Shown here piece after piece: positions 7,862-16,487 of a DNA stretch of 62,821 nucleotides (the first letter of the stretch is position 1; every line of letters starts with the position of its first letter). Position numbers and translations under genes: made by a program. This stretch comes from an uncultured Clostridium sp. (lineage in GTDB: Bacteria > Bacillota > Clostridia > TANB77 > CAG-508). The notes under the pieces were generated by a model. That model was not told the DNA's origin. It ran no database searches and saw only the letters and a program-made list of their open reading frames with translations. The DNA lies in NCBI GenBank assembly GCA_900554635.1, contig USHY01000002.1, positions 1 through 62,821 of the forward strand. Direction: 5' to 3'.

Positions 7862-8950
7862 CTAAATACAATTTATTGCAGATTCTGTTTTGTCTGCTTC
7901 ATCTAAATAGTTTTCAAGTTTTTTTGTAACTTCTTCTATACCAGTGCCTTTATAGTATGTTCCTAATATGAAGTTGGTTTTTGGATTTGTTTCTGGCTCT
8001 TTTTTGTTTTTTGTAACAACTTGGATGCTTTCAATATCTTGTTTTAACTTTGTAACAAATTCAACTGTTTCTTGTACTTCAGCTCCAGAAAATACTATTG
8101 CAAATTTAGGTCCCATGTATCTTACAAATACATAATCTGATGAAATGCTGCTTTTTATTGTATTTGCAACTTGTATAATAACTTCTGTTCCTACTTTTCT
8201 TCCATAATTTTCGTTTATTTCTTCAATATTATTAATTATAAACATACATACTGTACTTTTTCCATATCTATCAATTGTTGTTTTCCCTTTTCCATAAATA
8301 TATTCAGCTGAGTATAATCCTGTTGTTTTATCTACTCTATATATATTTTCAATTGTGTTTTGATATGATATTGTTTTTAGTACTGATATTATGTTTTCCC
8401 TTATTACCTCAAGTATGCCTGTATCCATATTATCAAATGCATGTGCAATGTCACTTTCTATTATCCAATATCCTATATAGATGTTATCTATATACAATGG
8501 GAAGAACATTGCAGATTTTGCTCTAGTCATTTCAACTTTTTGGTAACTTAGTCTTTCATTTGGGCTATTTACTGTTACATATTTTGTCATTGCATTTTGA
8601 ATGCTGTCTTGAAACATTGGGTCTGTATGAAGGTTTGTCATAGTACTCCACAATCTTTCATCAACATTTGTTGCTTTAAGTATATATTCTGCTCCATTAA
8701 ACACAACTATACTTGAATATTTTATGTTGTATTTTTCTATAAGTATGTCATTAATTATTTTTATTTTATTTTCTGCTGAAGTGTTTTGTCCTATTGTATC
8801 CATAAAGTCTTGAAGTACTCTTAAGTTTGCAATTTTTTCATGTGTATTACTTAGACCTTTTATTTTTTTATATGTTGATAAATTATATAGTACAAGTGCT
8901 ACAACAATTCCAACAAGAACTACTATAACAACAATTAATCCTATATCCAA
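7862..8950 (-). CDS. Membrane protein with GAF-like and degenerate GGDEF domains
   Basis: This 362-residue protein has one N-terminal membrane helix (3-25) and a GAF-like sensory domain (about 55-195). Its GGDEF-type fold (about 205-355) starts at [12 protein letters not shown]. The active-site signature GG[DE]EF is replaced by MGPKF (in [12 protein letters not shown]), so it should not synthesise cyclic di-GMP. More likely it is a ligand-binding or protein-binding pseudo-cyclase. It is 15 bp downstream of the 781-aa ParA-like gene and next to ireB, so it probably works with the former. Confidence 0.75.
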   Translation of the reverse strand: MDIGLIVVIVVLVGIVVALVLYNLSTYKKIKGLSNTHEKIANLRVLQDFMDTIGQNTSAENKIKIINDILIEKYNIKYSSIVVFNGAEYILKATNVDERLWSTMTNLHTDPMFQDSIQNAMTKYVTVNSPNERLSYQKVEMTRAKSAMFFPLYIDNIYIGYWIIESDIAHAFDNMDTGILEVIRENIISVLKTISYQNTIENIYRVDKTTGLYSAEYIYGKGKTTIDRYGKSTVCMFIINNIEEINENYGRKVGTEVIIQVANTIKSSISSDYVFVRYMGPKFAIVFSGAEVQETVEFVTKLKQDIESIQVVTKNKKEPETNPKTNFILGTYYKGTGIEEVTKKLENYLDEADKTESAINCI

Positions 8951-8965
8951 TTTTTTTCACCTCTT

Positions 8966-11311
8966 CTAATATCTGCTTTTCATTCTACTTAAAGTCTCGT
9001 TTACCTGACTTGAAAAGGGCTCCCTATTCTCATTTTTTCCACCAGAATAATTTTGCCTTCCAACTAATGGATATACCATATTTGCCAATTGTCTTAAAGA
9101 TTCTAAAAATGTTTTTGTATAACCATTTAGACTAATAGAACAATTTACTAATGACTCTAAGTATTTTATATAATTTTGCACTTCAAATGGTATTTCACAA
9201 AACATTATATTGTCTCTATCAAAAAGTTCTGTCATATATGTCATATTTGGTGAATTATAACAAGACATTCCCCCAATTAATGTTTTTACATTTAGATTTC
9301 TTACTCGCTCAGATTTGTTTATTACTATTTTTAATTTTTCTGGAGCTAGTATTCCTTTTGATTTTAAATTTCTTAAAAATGCAGTAAGTGGTTGAATTGT
9401 TAAAACATCCATTGTTTGTACTAAATATATTTCTTGGGCTTTTGCAAATATTTCTGGATCTGTTTCAAAGTCTGTATCTATTAATACTGCTGAGTATCTG
9501 TTTAGTAGTGCAGTTAAAATAGTTTCTATTTTATAATCTCTTTCATCCCCTGGCATTTCTGTATAAATTGTTAGATTTTTATTTACCTTTATTCCTTCAG
9601 TTACTCCTCTTTGAAGATTATCCATACAATTTTTTGCAATATTTCTTAATTTTTCTTCATTGTTTGTATATATGTAATAAGCATTTTTAGATTTTGTCAT
9701 ATCCAATATTGCTGTTTCAATTCCCATGGAAGATAGCATTTCTGCTGTATTGTTTACTACAAATGATGTGCCATTTTTTGTGGTTCCAACAAATGCTACC
9801 AATTTTCTGTCACTAGTAAGTAGAGCATTAAAACTAGGGCTTGAGTAGTTACTTGTTGTTATAGAATTGTTTTCACTAAACATGTTGCTTGAATTAGTTT
9901 GTGGTTCTACAGGTCTTACATTTTCAATGTTGGTTGGCTTTATTGTTGGCTCTTCATGATGTTCTTCACGATGTTCTTCCTGCTCTTCTAATCCAAATAG
10001 GTCTGGTTCTTGCTCTTGATTTATTTTTTCATCTTCCATATTGAACAAATCAACTTCTTGTTCAGTTTCTGGTTCATCAAGATTAAACAAATCAACTTCT
10101 TGACCTTTTTCCTCTTTTTCTTCATCTATTTCAAATAAGTTTGGTTCTTCTTGTTTTTGCTCTTCTATTTTCTCATTTTCCTCTGGCAATGGATTTTTTC
10201 TTGGTCTTCCCCTACCTCTTTTTGGTTTTTCTTCATCTACTTCTGGTAATGGATTTTTTCTTGGTCTTCCTCTGCCTTTTTTTGGTGGAATTATTGTTTC
10301 TTCTTTTTTTTCTGGTTCTTCTGCTTTTTCCTCTACTTTTTCTTCAATCTTAGGTTGAGTATTTTCTATTTTATTATGGTTATCTATATTTTCAACATCT
10401 ACAATTGCGCTAGGCTTTATATCTGGTTTTGCAACATTTGGTATTATTACTTTCTGAATTTTTTGTGTTTCTAATGATGTTGGTATAACTACTGATTTGA
10501 TTGTTTTTGGTTTTGCAAAATCTCCAAGTAGATCTAGCCCTAGTTCATCATTTTCTTCTTTTTTTCTTATCTTGTCTTTATAACTTTCTGTTCTTCCTCT
10601 AGCATCAAATCCGTTTATTGCTGAATTTGTTACTAACTGTTGATATTTAGGTGATCTTTCTTCAAGTACGGCTTTTACATTCATTGGTAAGTATTTAATA
10701 ATTATTTTTAATTGACTATCTGTATATTGTGATACTATGTTGTTAAAACTATCTATATACTTGTCTTCATTTTTACCAAGTCTTGCATAGTGTGCTCTTA
10801 TGTTTTCAACTTCTGCTTCACTAACACTATTTTCACTATCATCATTTAATTCACTTTCATGAATCTCATAGTAAATTTTTGCACTTTCTTTATCTCTTGG
10901 TCTGTATATTAATTTGCATACTTCATCAATACTTCTGTCTTGGCCAATTATTGCGTTATATATACCAAGCTTATATAATTTTCCTAACATATCATCTGTT
11001 TTTCTTCTTCTATCAGCACAAATTAATATTATATCTATCTTTTCATTATTAAGGCCTTTTGCTTCTTCTGCGATATTTGTATATTTATCTAGTAAAAATT
11101 TGTCTATTGAGCTATAGTTGTTGTTTGCAAATGGCTCTAGGTCTTCACTTATTACAACTCTACTATAACTTTTATCCTTTTGTAATTCTCTATATATTGC
11201 ATTAAAATAATAAACATTTTTATAAGATAATATTTCCTTATAATCTTTTTGATACTTTTTTACAATTGCATCTAAAACATTATCATTATTTACTGCAAAT
11301 AAGATTTTCAT
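8966..11311 (-). CDS. 781-aa receiver-like/AT-hook/degenerate ParA-MinD-like protein
   Basis: Multi-domain protein of no family I can name as a whole. Residues 1-135 resemble a receiver-like alpha/beta domain without clear phospho-acceptor residues. A disordered middle carries two copies of the AT-hook-like KGRGRPRKNPLPE (near 342 and 362). It is followed by an acidic region with four spaced NLF/DLF motifs (EPNLFEID, EVDLFNLD, EVDLFNME, EPDLFGLE, about 385-450). The C-terminal 500-760 is ParA/MinD/TadZ-like, starting AFVGTTKNGTSFVVNN, with a Walker-B-like VLIDTDFETD. The P-loop has GTS where GK[ST] is expected, so nucleotide hydrolysis is doubtful. It is 4 bp from a VirB2-like gene. A polar-localisation or secretion-assembly scaffold (TadZ/CpaE-like) is my inference. 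Confidence 0.7.
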   Translation of the reverse strand: MKILFAVNNDNVLDAIVKKYQKDYKEILSYKNVYYFNAIYRELQKDKSYSRVVISEDLEPFANNNYSSIDKFLLDKYTNIAEEAKGLNNEKIDIILICADRRRKTDDMLGKLYKLGIYNAIIGQDRSIDEVCKLIYRPRDKESAKIYYEIHESELNDDSENSVSEAEVENIRAHYARLGKNEDKYIDSFNNIVSQYTDSQLKIIIKYLPMNVKAVLEERSPKYQQLVTNSAINGFDARGRTESYKDKIRKKEENDELGLDLLGDFAKPKTIKSVVIPTSLETQKIQKVIIPNVAKPDIKPSAIVDVENIDNHNKIENTQPKIEEKVEEKAEEPEKKEETIIPPKKGRGRPRKNPLPEVDEEKPKRGRGRPRKNPLPEENEKIEEQKQEEPNLFEIDEEKEEKGQEVDLFNLDEPETEQEVDLFNMEDEKINQEQEPDLFGLEEQEEHREEHHEEPTIKPTNIENVRPVEPQTNSSNMFSENNSITTSNYSSPSFNALLTSDRKLVAFVGTTKNGTSFVVNNTAEMLSSMGIETAILDMTKSKNAYYIYTNNEEKLRNIAKNCMDNLQRGVTEGIKVNKNLTIYTEMPGDERDYKIETILTALLNRYSAVLIDTDFETDPEIFAKAQEIYLVQTMDVLTIQPLTAFLRNLKSKGILAPEKLKIVINKSERVRNLNVKTLIGGMSCYNSPNMTYMTELFDRDNIMFCEIPFEVQNYIKYLESLVNCSISLNGYTKTFLESLRQLANMVYPLVGRQNYSGGKNENREPFSSQVNETLSRMKSRY

Positions 11312-11315
11312 ATGT

Positions 11316-11717
11316 TTAACCCCTCCAACCTGTTACTACAAGTGCATATATGAATGGTAATACTTGACAAATTACTAATATTGTAACAAAAACTATTACA
11401 GTACCAAATCCTCTATGTTTATAGTCAAGTCTTCTTGTTCCCATTACATACTGAAATACAAGTCCAATTGCAATTCCTGCAAAACATAGTGGAATACTGT
11501 ATGGTTGTACAATTTCTTCTATTATGTATCCTGTCATTCCATATGCTTCTGAACCGTATCTTTCAGCATAAAATTCTTTCTTTTCCTCCATTTTTGATTT
11601 TACTTCTGTTACATCATTTTGTGTTTTTTCCCCTAAATTATCTGCATCAGCTGCAAATACACAATTTATTGATAATAAACAAATAATTATAAATAATATT
11701 GCAATAGTTTTTTTCAT
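11316..11717 (-). CDS. Small exported membrane protein, VirB2/TrbC pilin-like
   Basis: This 133-residue protein has a signal peptide (1-22, cleavage near VFAAD), a charged 25-60 segment, and two hydrophobic helices (about 72-90 and 103-127) separated by a short basic loop TRRLDYKHRG. That hairpin topology with a cleaved leader is seen in VirB2/TrbC-type pilins, but the similarity is topological only. It is the first gene of the three-gene unit with the ParA-like and GGDEF-like genes and has its own promoter (11756-11784). It could equally be an unrelated membrane subunit. Confidence 0.6.
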   Translation of the reverse strand: MKKTIAILFIIICLLSINCVFAADADNLGEKTQNDVTEVKSKMEEKKEFYAERYGSEAYGMTGYIIEEIVQPYSIPLCFAGIAIGLVFQYVMGTRRLDYKHRGFGTVIVFVTILVICQVLPFIYALVVTGWRG

Positions 11718-11755
11718 TTTATACCTCCACTACAACTACTTTTTTCACTTATAAT

Positions 11756-11784
11756 ATCATACAATATTTAGCTAAAAATAGCAA
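11756..11784 (-). promoter_or_regulatory. Promoter of the VirB2-like/ParA-like/GGDEF-like operon
   Basis: On the minus strand, TTGCTA (11784-11779) and TATGAT (11761-11756) are separated by 17 bp, upstream of the start at 11717. Confidence 0.6.
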
Positions 11785-11814
11785 GTTTATTTTATGATTT
11801 TTTTATTTTTTTTC

Positions 11815-11855
11815 ATAAAAAATTGCTTGCCATTTTCTTTTGTTGGCAAGCAATT
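11815..11855 (-). terminator. Rho-independent terminator after the glycosyltransferase
   Basis: An 11-bp perfect stem (AATTGCTTGCC with GGCAAGCAATT) is followed on the minus strand by a T-run. It separates the upstream ssb-glycosyltransferase unit from the 133-aa gene. Confidence 0.9.
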
Positions 11856-11860
11856 AAATT

Positions 11861-13087
11861 CTAATTTTCTCCTTTAAGTTTTATATCTCTTACATGTTCA
11901 ATTTTTTCCCATTTTGTATTTGGTTTTATTAATGCTTTTATGTTTATTGCAATCCAAGAAGCCAAAAATAATGGATAGCATAGTAGACCTTTGATCATAG
12001 GTTTTATCGGTCTTTTATCTAAGATTAATGTTAATAATGCTGTTAATGGTGGAATTACAAATGTTGCTACTAAATATTTTGCATAATTCCATACTAAGCC
12101 CATTAGAGTCATTCCATCTCCTAAATAGATAATGAAATTTATTACCAAAATCGCAAGTGTTACTATTAATATTGGCATTCCCATAAGATATAATAATCCA
12201 TCTACATTCATTAATTTTCTGTTCTTTACAACACCTGTTGCTAAATCTTTTAGGTAATATTTAAAGCATTGTATATGTCCAACTGACCATCTTGTTCTTT
12301 GTGTCCAAGATTGCTTAAATCCTAGTGGTTGTTCATCATACACTATTGCATCTGTTGCCCAACCTAATGCTCTACCTTTTGATATGTTTATTAATGAAAA
12401 TTCTATATCTTCTGTAAGAGTTTTTGTGTTCCAGCCTTCATTTTTAATCAAATCGTATTTTACCATAAAACCTGTTCCATTTAAAAGTGGAGATAGTCCC
12501 ACATTATATCTTGCTAAATGATAAAATCTGTGCATCATCCAGTAAAATAGTGCATATCCGGCTGTTACCCATGTGTCATCTGGATTTTTTATATCTCTAT
12601 ATCCTTGTACAACTTCTTCACCTTGGCATAGTTTTTTGTTCATTGCCTTTGTGAAGTTTTTATCAACTATGTTGTCTGCATCAAATACGAAAAGTGCATC
12701 ATAATCAACATTTTGTTCTTGCATTTTCTTTAAAAACCATTGCATTGCATAGCCTTTTGTTTTATGTTCTGGGTCATTTCTTTCATAGACAATTGCTCCT
12801 GCTTCTTTTGCAATTGTAGCTGTATTGTCTGTGCAATTATCAGCAATAACATATATATCCAATTTATCTTTCGGATAGTCTTGCTCTTTTAAGCTTTCAA
12901 TTAAGTTTTTTACAACCCTTTCTTCATTATGTGCAGGAATTATTGCCATGAATTTATGTGTTTTGTTAATTAGTATTGGTTTTTCTTTGAATTTTATTAA
13001 TGAACAAACACTAATTGCTATATTATATATCCAAAATATTGTCATTATTCCTACAAGTGCTTGTTGTAATATATATAAATAATCCAT
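11861..13087 (-). CDS. Processive family 2 glycosyltransferase (membrane)
   Basis: A 408-residue GT-A glycosyltransferase with an N-terminal membrane helix (8-30), a cytosolic catalytic domain (45-285) and three to four C-terminal helices (300-385). Visible catalytic signatures are IIPAHNEE, the DAD metal motif in FVFDADN, TEDIEFS and the QxxRW motif QRTRW. This set is typical of BcsA/IcaA/hyaluronan-synthase-type enzymes that polymerise and extrude a beta-linked sugar. The polymer made here cannot be told. The gene follows ssb by 12 bp and ends at the terminator 11815-11855. Confidence 0.88.
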   Translation of the reverse strand: MDYLYILQQALVGIMTIFWIYNIAISVCSLIKFKEKPILINKTHKFMAIIPAHNEERVVKNLIESLKEQDYPKDKLDIYVIADNCTDNTATIAKEAGAIVYERNDPEHKTKGYAMQWFLKKMQEQNVDYDALFVFDADNIVDKNFTKAMNKKLCQGEEVVQGYRDIKNPDDTWVTAGYALFYWMMHRFYHLARYNVGLSPLLNGTGFMVKYDLIKNEGWNTKTLTEDIEFSLINISKGRALGWATDAIVYDEQPLGFKQSWTQRTRWSVGHIQCFKYYLKDLATGVVKNRKLMNVDGLLYLMGMPILIVTLAILVINFIIYLGDGMTLMGLVWNYAKYLVATFVIPPLTALLTLILDKRPIKPMIKGLLCYPLFLASWIAINIKALIKPNTKWEKIEHVRDIKLKGEN

Positions 13088-13099
13088 TTATATACTCCT

Positions 13100-13780
13100 T
13101 TACATTGCTTCTTCTGCTTTTATAACTTCTTCTGAATGATTTTCTTCATCCTCTTTATTTACAAATTCTAAACTACTAATTGAAACTTCGTATGCTATTC
13201 TAGTTTCTACTGTTCCATCTTCATGTTTCTTTTCATATGGTCTTGATTGAACTCTTCCTACTAGTTTTAATTCTGTTCCAATTGGCATATCTTCACAGAA
13301 TCTTGCATTTCTTCCCCATGTTATACATGGTATGTAATCTGATTTATTATAAGCTCTATTTACTGCAACTAAAATATCTGCTATTTCTCTACCAAATGGT
13401 GTTTTTCTATAGATTGGTTTTCTACATATATGACCAACTAGATGAACTTCATTAGGTATTTTTATGTCTTCATCTTCACCTTTTTCTCTAATTTCTTTTA
13501 CAAATACTGTTAGTACTAATCTGCTTCTAGAATCTTCATAAGCATTATAAGATCTAAACTGACCTTCTATTACTACTTGTTTTCCTATACTTAAGTCAAA
13601 ATTTGCTATTAATCTTTCAGATATTGTAATTGGTATAATATCTGATATACCACTTAAACGCGGAATCTCTAAATCAAAGTTAAAGAAACTCTCCCCATAA
13701 ATTTCGTGACTGAATTTTTTCTCACTTGTAACTTTACCAACTAACATAATATAGTTGTTTTGTGAATAATTTGTAACCAA
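13100..13780 (-). CDS. Single-stranded DNA-binding protein with two OB folds
   Basis: The 226-residue protein contains two SSB-type OB folds in tandem. The first (about 10-95) starts NYIMLVGKVTSEKKF. The second (about 107-210) starts EVHLVGHICRKPIYRKTPFG and holds the better-preserved SSB core (FGREIADILVAVNRAY, ITWGRNARF). The short acidic tail EEVIKAEEAM lacks the DDDIPF-type tip of the main SSB, so this is probably a paralogue rather than the housekeeping SSB. The start is a TTG at 13780, chosen because GGAGGAAA lies 8 bp upstream and no ATG fits. Promoter at 13857-13885. Confidence 0.88.
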   Translation of the reverse strand: MVTNYSQNNYIMLVGKVTSEKKFSHEIYGESFFNFDLEIPRLSGISDIIPITISERLIANFDLSIGKQVVIEGQFRSYNAYEDSRSRLVLTVFVKEIREKGEDEDIKIPNEVHLVGHICRKPIYRKTPFGREIADILVAVNRAYNKSDYIPCITWGRNARFCEDMPIGTELKLVGRVQSRPYEKKHEDGTVETRIAYEVSISSLEFVNKEDEENHSEEVIKAEEAM

Positions 13781-13856
13781 TTTTATTTCCTCCTTTTTTT
13801 CGTCTGCAAGTTAATATTTTACTTTTAGACTAGTCTCACTTTCCAAGACATTTTAT

Positions 13857-13885
13857 ATTATACTACATTTTTTTGGATTTGTCTA
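13857..13885 (-). promoter_or_regulatory. Promoter of the SSB-like/glycosyltransferase unit
   Basis: On the minus strand, TAGACA (13885-13880) and TATAAT (13862-13857) are separated by 17 bp. Confidence 0.75.
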
Positions 13886-13932
13886 CATAAAATGGTAAAA
13901 TTATGTTAATTTTGTTGTTTTTTTTGTCTATC

Positions 13933-14412
13933 CTATGCTTTTTTAATATCTAAAACTTTGTATTTTGCAACTCCACCTGGTGTATTTGCTTCAACTGTTT
14001 CTCCTTTTTTTGCTCCAATTAATGCTGCACCTATAGGTGATACATTTGAAATTCTATTTTTTGATAAGTCAACTTCAGTTGAACCAACTATAGTATATTC
14101 AAGCTCTTCGTTAAATTCTATGTCTAAAATTTTTACTGTATTTCCTACTTGAACAGTTTTTGTATCTATTTCAGATTCATCTATAATTTTTGCATATCTT
14201 AATTTGTTTTCTAAATCTACTATTTTTATTTCATTATCTGCTTGGGCATTTTTTGCTTCATCATATTCAGAATTTTCTGATAAGTCTCCAAATCCTAAAG
14301 CGACTTTAATTCTTTCTGAGATTTCAGCTCTTTTTTCTGTTTTTAAATATTCTAGTTGTTTTTCTAAATTATCATAACCTTCTTGTGTTAATAAAATTTC
14401 TTTTTCATCCAT
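13933..14412 (-). CDS. greA: Transcription elongation factor GreA
   Basis: GreA enters the RNA polymerase secondary channel and stimulates cleavage of backtracked transcripts. The 159-residue protein has the N-terminal coiled coil (about 8-75), including the acidic tip region GDLSENSEYDEAKN, and the C-terminal FKBP-like domain with the hallmark SPIGAALIGAKKGE. It is a single-gene unit with a near-consensus promoter (14450-14478). No hairpin is obvious after the stop. Confidence 0.96.
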   Translation of the reverse strand: MDEKEILLTQEGYDNLEKQLEYLKTEKRAEISERIKVALGFGDLSENSEYDEAKNAQADNEIKIVDLENKLRYAKIIDESEIDTKTVQVGNTVKILDIEFNEELEYTIVGSTEVDLSKNRISNVSPIGAALIGAKKGETVEANTPGGVAKYKVLDIKKA

Positions 14413-14449
14413 CTTACATTACCCCTTTTTAAATTATCATAGTTTCTTA

Positions 14450-14478
14450 ATCTTACTCTAATAAATACAATTTGTCAA
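14450..14478 (-). promoter_or_regulatory. greA promoter
   Basis: On the minus strand, consensus TTGACA (14478-14473), 17 bp, TAAGAT (14455-14450). Confidence 0.8.
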
Positions 14479-14493
14479 GTAAAACTTTAAATT

Positions 14494-15351
14494 TTATGCA
14501 AATTCTTTTGTATTTATTTTTCCGTTTACTCCAATCAATTCTTCTATTTCTATTTGGTCTTGTTCTATTTGTTCAAATATTTGTTTTGAAGTTTTATTAT
14601 ATATGCTAGCTTCATAAATGTGTGTGCTTGTCAACCCCGGCATTTCATATTCTTCAGGTACTTTTATTTTCCAATCTTTAATATTTATTCCAGAAAATTT
14701 TTTAGATTTTATTTTTATGTTTTTAGGTATATTTATTAGTGTTGCCTGGTTTGGAAGTTTTATTCTATTTATACCTTCTTGTGGAAAGTCTAAATTAATT
14801 ATTATATCTGAGCTTGCTAAATTAAAGTTTACATTATTTGTGTTCTTTATTATCATTCCTAGCTCTTCATATATATATTCTGCTATTTTGTTGAACTTTT
14901 TTGTATTATTAGTTACTATATTCAGTCTTTTTACACTCTGTGCTAGTTTTATTATTGTTTGTATATTTACTTCATTATTTTCGTTTACTAGAAGTGTAAC
15001 TTCTCCTGCTTGTATATTTTTTTGTTTGTATTCGAAAACTTTTTCTATAACATTAAATACTAAGAACTTTGAAAGTCTTGTACCATCTAGTATGTTTATA
15101 TTATTACTATACAATACATTTTTTATTGTTTCATTTTGCTCTAATTCTTGTTCCAGTACAACATTTTTTATTGCTTTTTCATAAAAAAATTGACTAAGTT
15201 TTTCCATTACCTTTTCTGTTTTCTTTTTTCTGGTTTTATTATTAATTGGTAGATATATTATTGTTTTGTCTTCTATTGTATCTGTTTTGAAAATGCTTAA
15301 AGTTTTATATATTAATTTTGGTTTTTTAGTTTGCTTTATATATATTATCAT
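14494..15351 (-). CDS. Uncharacterised 285-aa protein, Rossmann-like
   Basis: I do not recognise this protein. It is Lys/Ile/Asn-rich and soluble, without a signal peptide. Residues about 110-200 alternate strands and helices in a Rossmann-like order (EVTLLVNENN, RLNIVTNNTKK, SDIIINLDFP), as if a nucleotide- or dinucleotide-binding core were present, but there is no glycine-rich loop. It lies 50 bp downstream of mnmA and may be co-transcribed with it. No function is proposed. Confidence 0.6.
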   Translation of the reverse strand: MIIYIKQTKKPKLIYKTLSIFKTDTIEDKTIIYLPINNKTRKKKTEKVMEKLSQFFYEKAIKNVVLEQELEQNETIKNVLYSNNINILDGTRLSKFLVFNVIEKVFEYKQKNIQAGEVTLLVNENNEVNIQTIIKLAQSVKRLNIVTNNTKKFNKIAEYIYEELGMIIKNTNNVNFNLASSDIIINLDFPQEGINRIKLPNQATLINIPKNIKIKSKKFSGINIKDWKIKVPEEYEMPGLTSTHIYEASIYNKTSKQIFEQIEQDQIEIEELIGVNGKINTKEFA

Positions 15352-15401
15352 AATTTTATCACCTAGAACATTATATTTATTCTAGTGAAAAATATGACAA
15401 G

Positions 15402-16469
15402 TTATATTATTTTTCCTCCACCTATCAAAACATCATCTATGTAGAACACTACTGATTGCCCTTTTGTAATTGCTCTTTGTGGTGTTTCAAATTCTACCTT
15501 CACCTTTCCATTTACCTCTGGAAATAATGTGGCTTCCGCTTCTTTTGCACCATACCTTATTTTAGCATTTACTTTAATTGGCAAGTCTCTTTTAATATAT
15601 ACTGTGAAGTTTAAATTGTTAGCATATAATTCTTTTGAAAAAATATCTTTTTCATCGCCTACTACTAAAAGGTTATTTTGTGCATCTAGCTTGACTACAT
15701 ACAATGGTGTTTCATGAGCTATTCCTAATCCTTTTCTTTGGCCTATTGTATAGTGGATTAGCCCTTTGTGTGTTCCAAGTACATTTCCCTGGTTATCTAC
15801 AATTTTCCCTGGTTTTGATTCTACTCTTCCTTTTTTGCTTAGAAATTTTGCATAATCATCATCAGGTATAAAACAGATTTCCTGGCTATCTGGTTTTTTA
15901 GCTGTTAAAAGGTCATGCTTTTCTGCTATTTTTCTTATTTGTTCTTTGTTTTCAAATTGACCTAATGGAAAAAGCACTTTGTTTATTATATCTTTTGGTA
16001 TGTTATATAATACATAGCTTTGGTCTTTTTTACCTGCATTTGATTTTTTTAGTACAACTTGATTGTATTTATCACTAAACTCTGTTTTTGCATAATGTCC
16101 TGTTGCAATATAGTCACATCCTAGTTCCATTGCTTTTCTAAAGAAATAATTAAACTTTAAATATTTATTACATTCTATACAAGGATTAGGTGTTCTTGCA
16201 TTTGCATATTCTTCTATAAAGTTTTCAATTACACACTTCTTGAATTCTTCTTTTAAATTTAAGGTATAATGTGGTATTCCAAGTTTATCGCAAACTCTTT
16301 TGGCATCTAATATACTATCATCACCACAGCATTTGCTTTGTCCTTCATCATCTTCTGGATCCCAAAGCTTCATTGTTGCCCCTATTACTTCATATCCCTG
16401 TTCCATTAAAATTATTGCTGCAACACTACTATCTACGCCACCGCTCATACCTAATAAAACTCTTTTCAT
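15402..16469 (-). CDS. mnmA: tRNA-specific 2-thiouridylase MnmA
   Basis: MnmA adenylates and thiolates U34 of tRNA-Lys, -Glu and -Gln. The 355-residue protein shows the PP-loop MSGGVDSSVAA at residues 8-18, the first catalytic cysteine in RTPNPCIECNKYLKF (near 100), GHYAKT, and the second catalytic cysteine in PDSQEICFIPDD (near 198), then a beta-barrel C-terminus. All catalytic residues are present. It follows galE by 18 bp. Confidence 0.96.
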   Translation of the reverse strand: MKRVLLGMSGGVDSSVAAIILMEQGYEVIGATMKLWDPEDDEGQSKCCGDDSILDAKRVCDKLGIPHYTLNLKEEFKKCVIENFIEEYANARTPNPCIECNKYLKFNYFFRKAMELGCDYIATGHYAKTEFSDKYNQVVLKKSNAGKKDQSYVLYNIPKDIINKVLFPLGQFENKEQIRKIAEKHDLLTAKKPDSQEICFIPDDDYAKFLSKKGRVESKPGKIVDNQGNVLGTHKGLIHYTIGQRKGLGIAHETPLYVVKLDAQNNLLVVGDEKDIFSKELYANNLNFTVYIKRDLPIKVNAKIRYGAKEAEATLFPEVNGKVKVEFETPQRAITKGQSVVFYIDDVLIGGGKII

Positions 16470-16487
16470 TGCTATGTCTCCTTGTTA

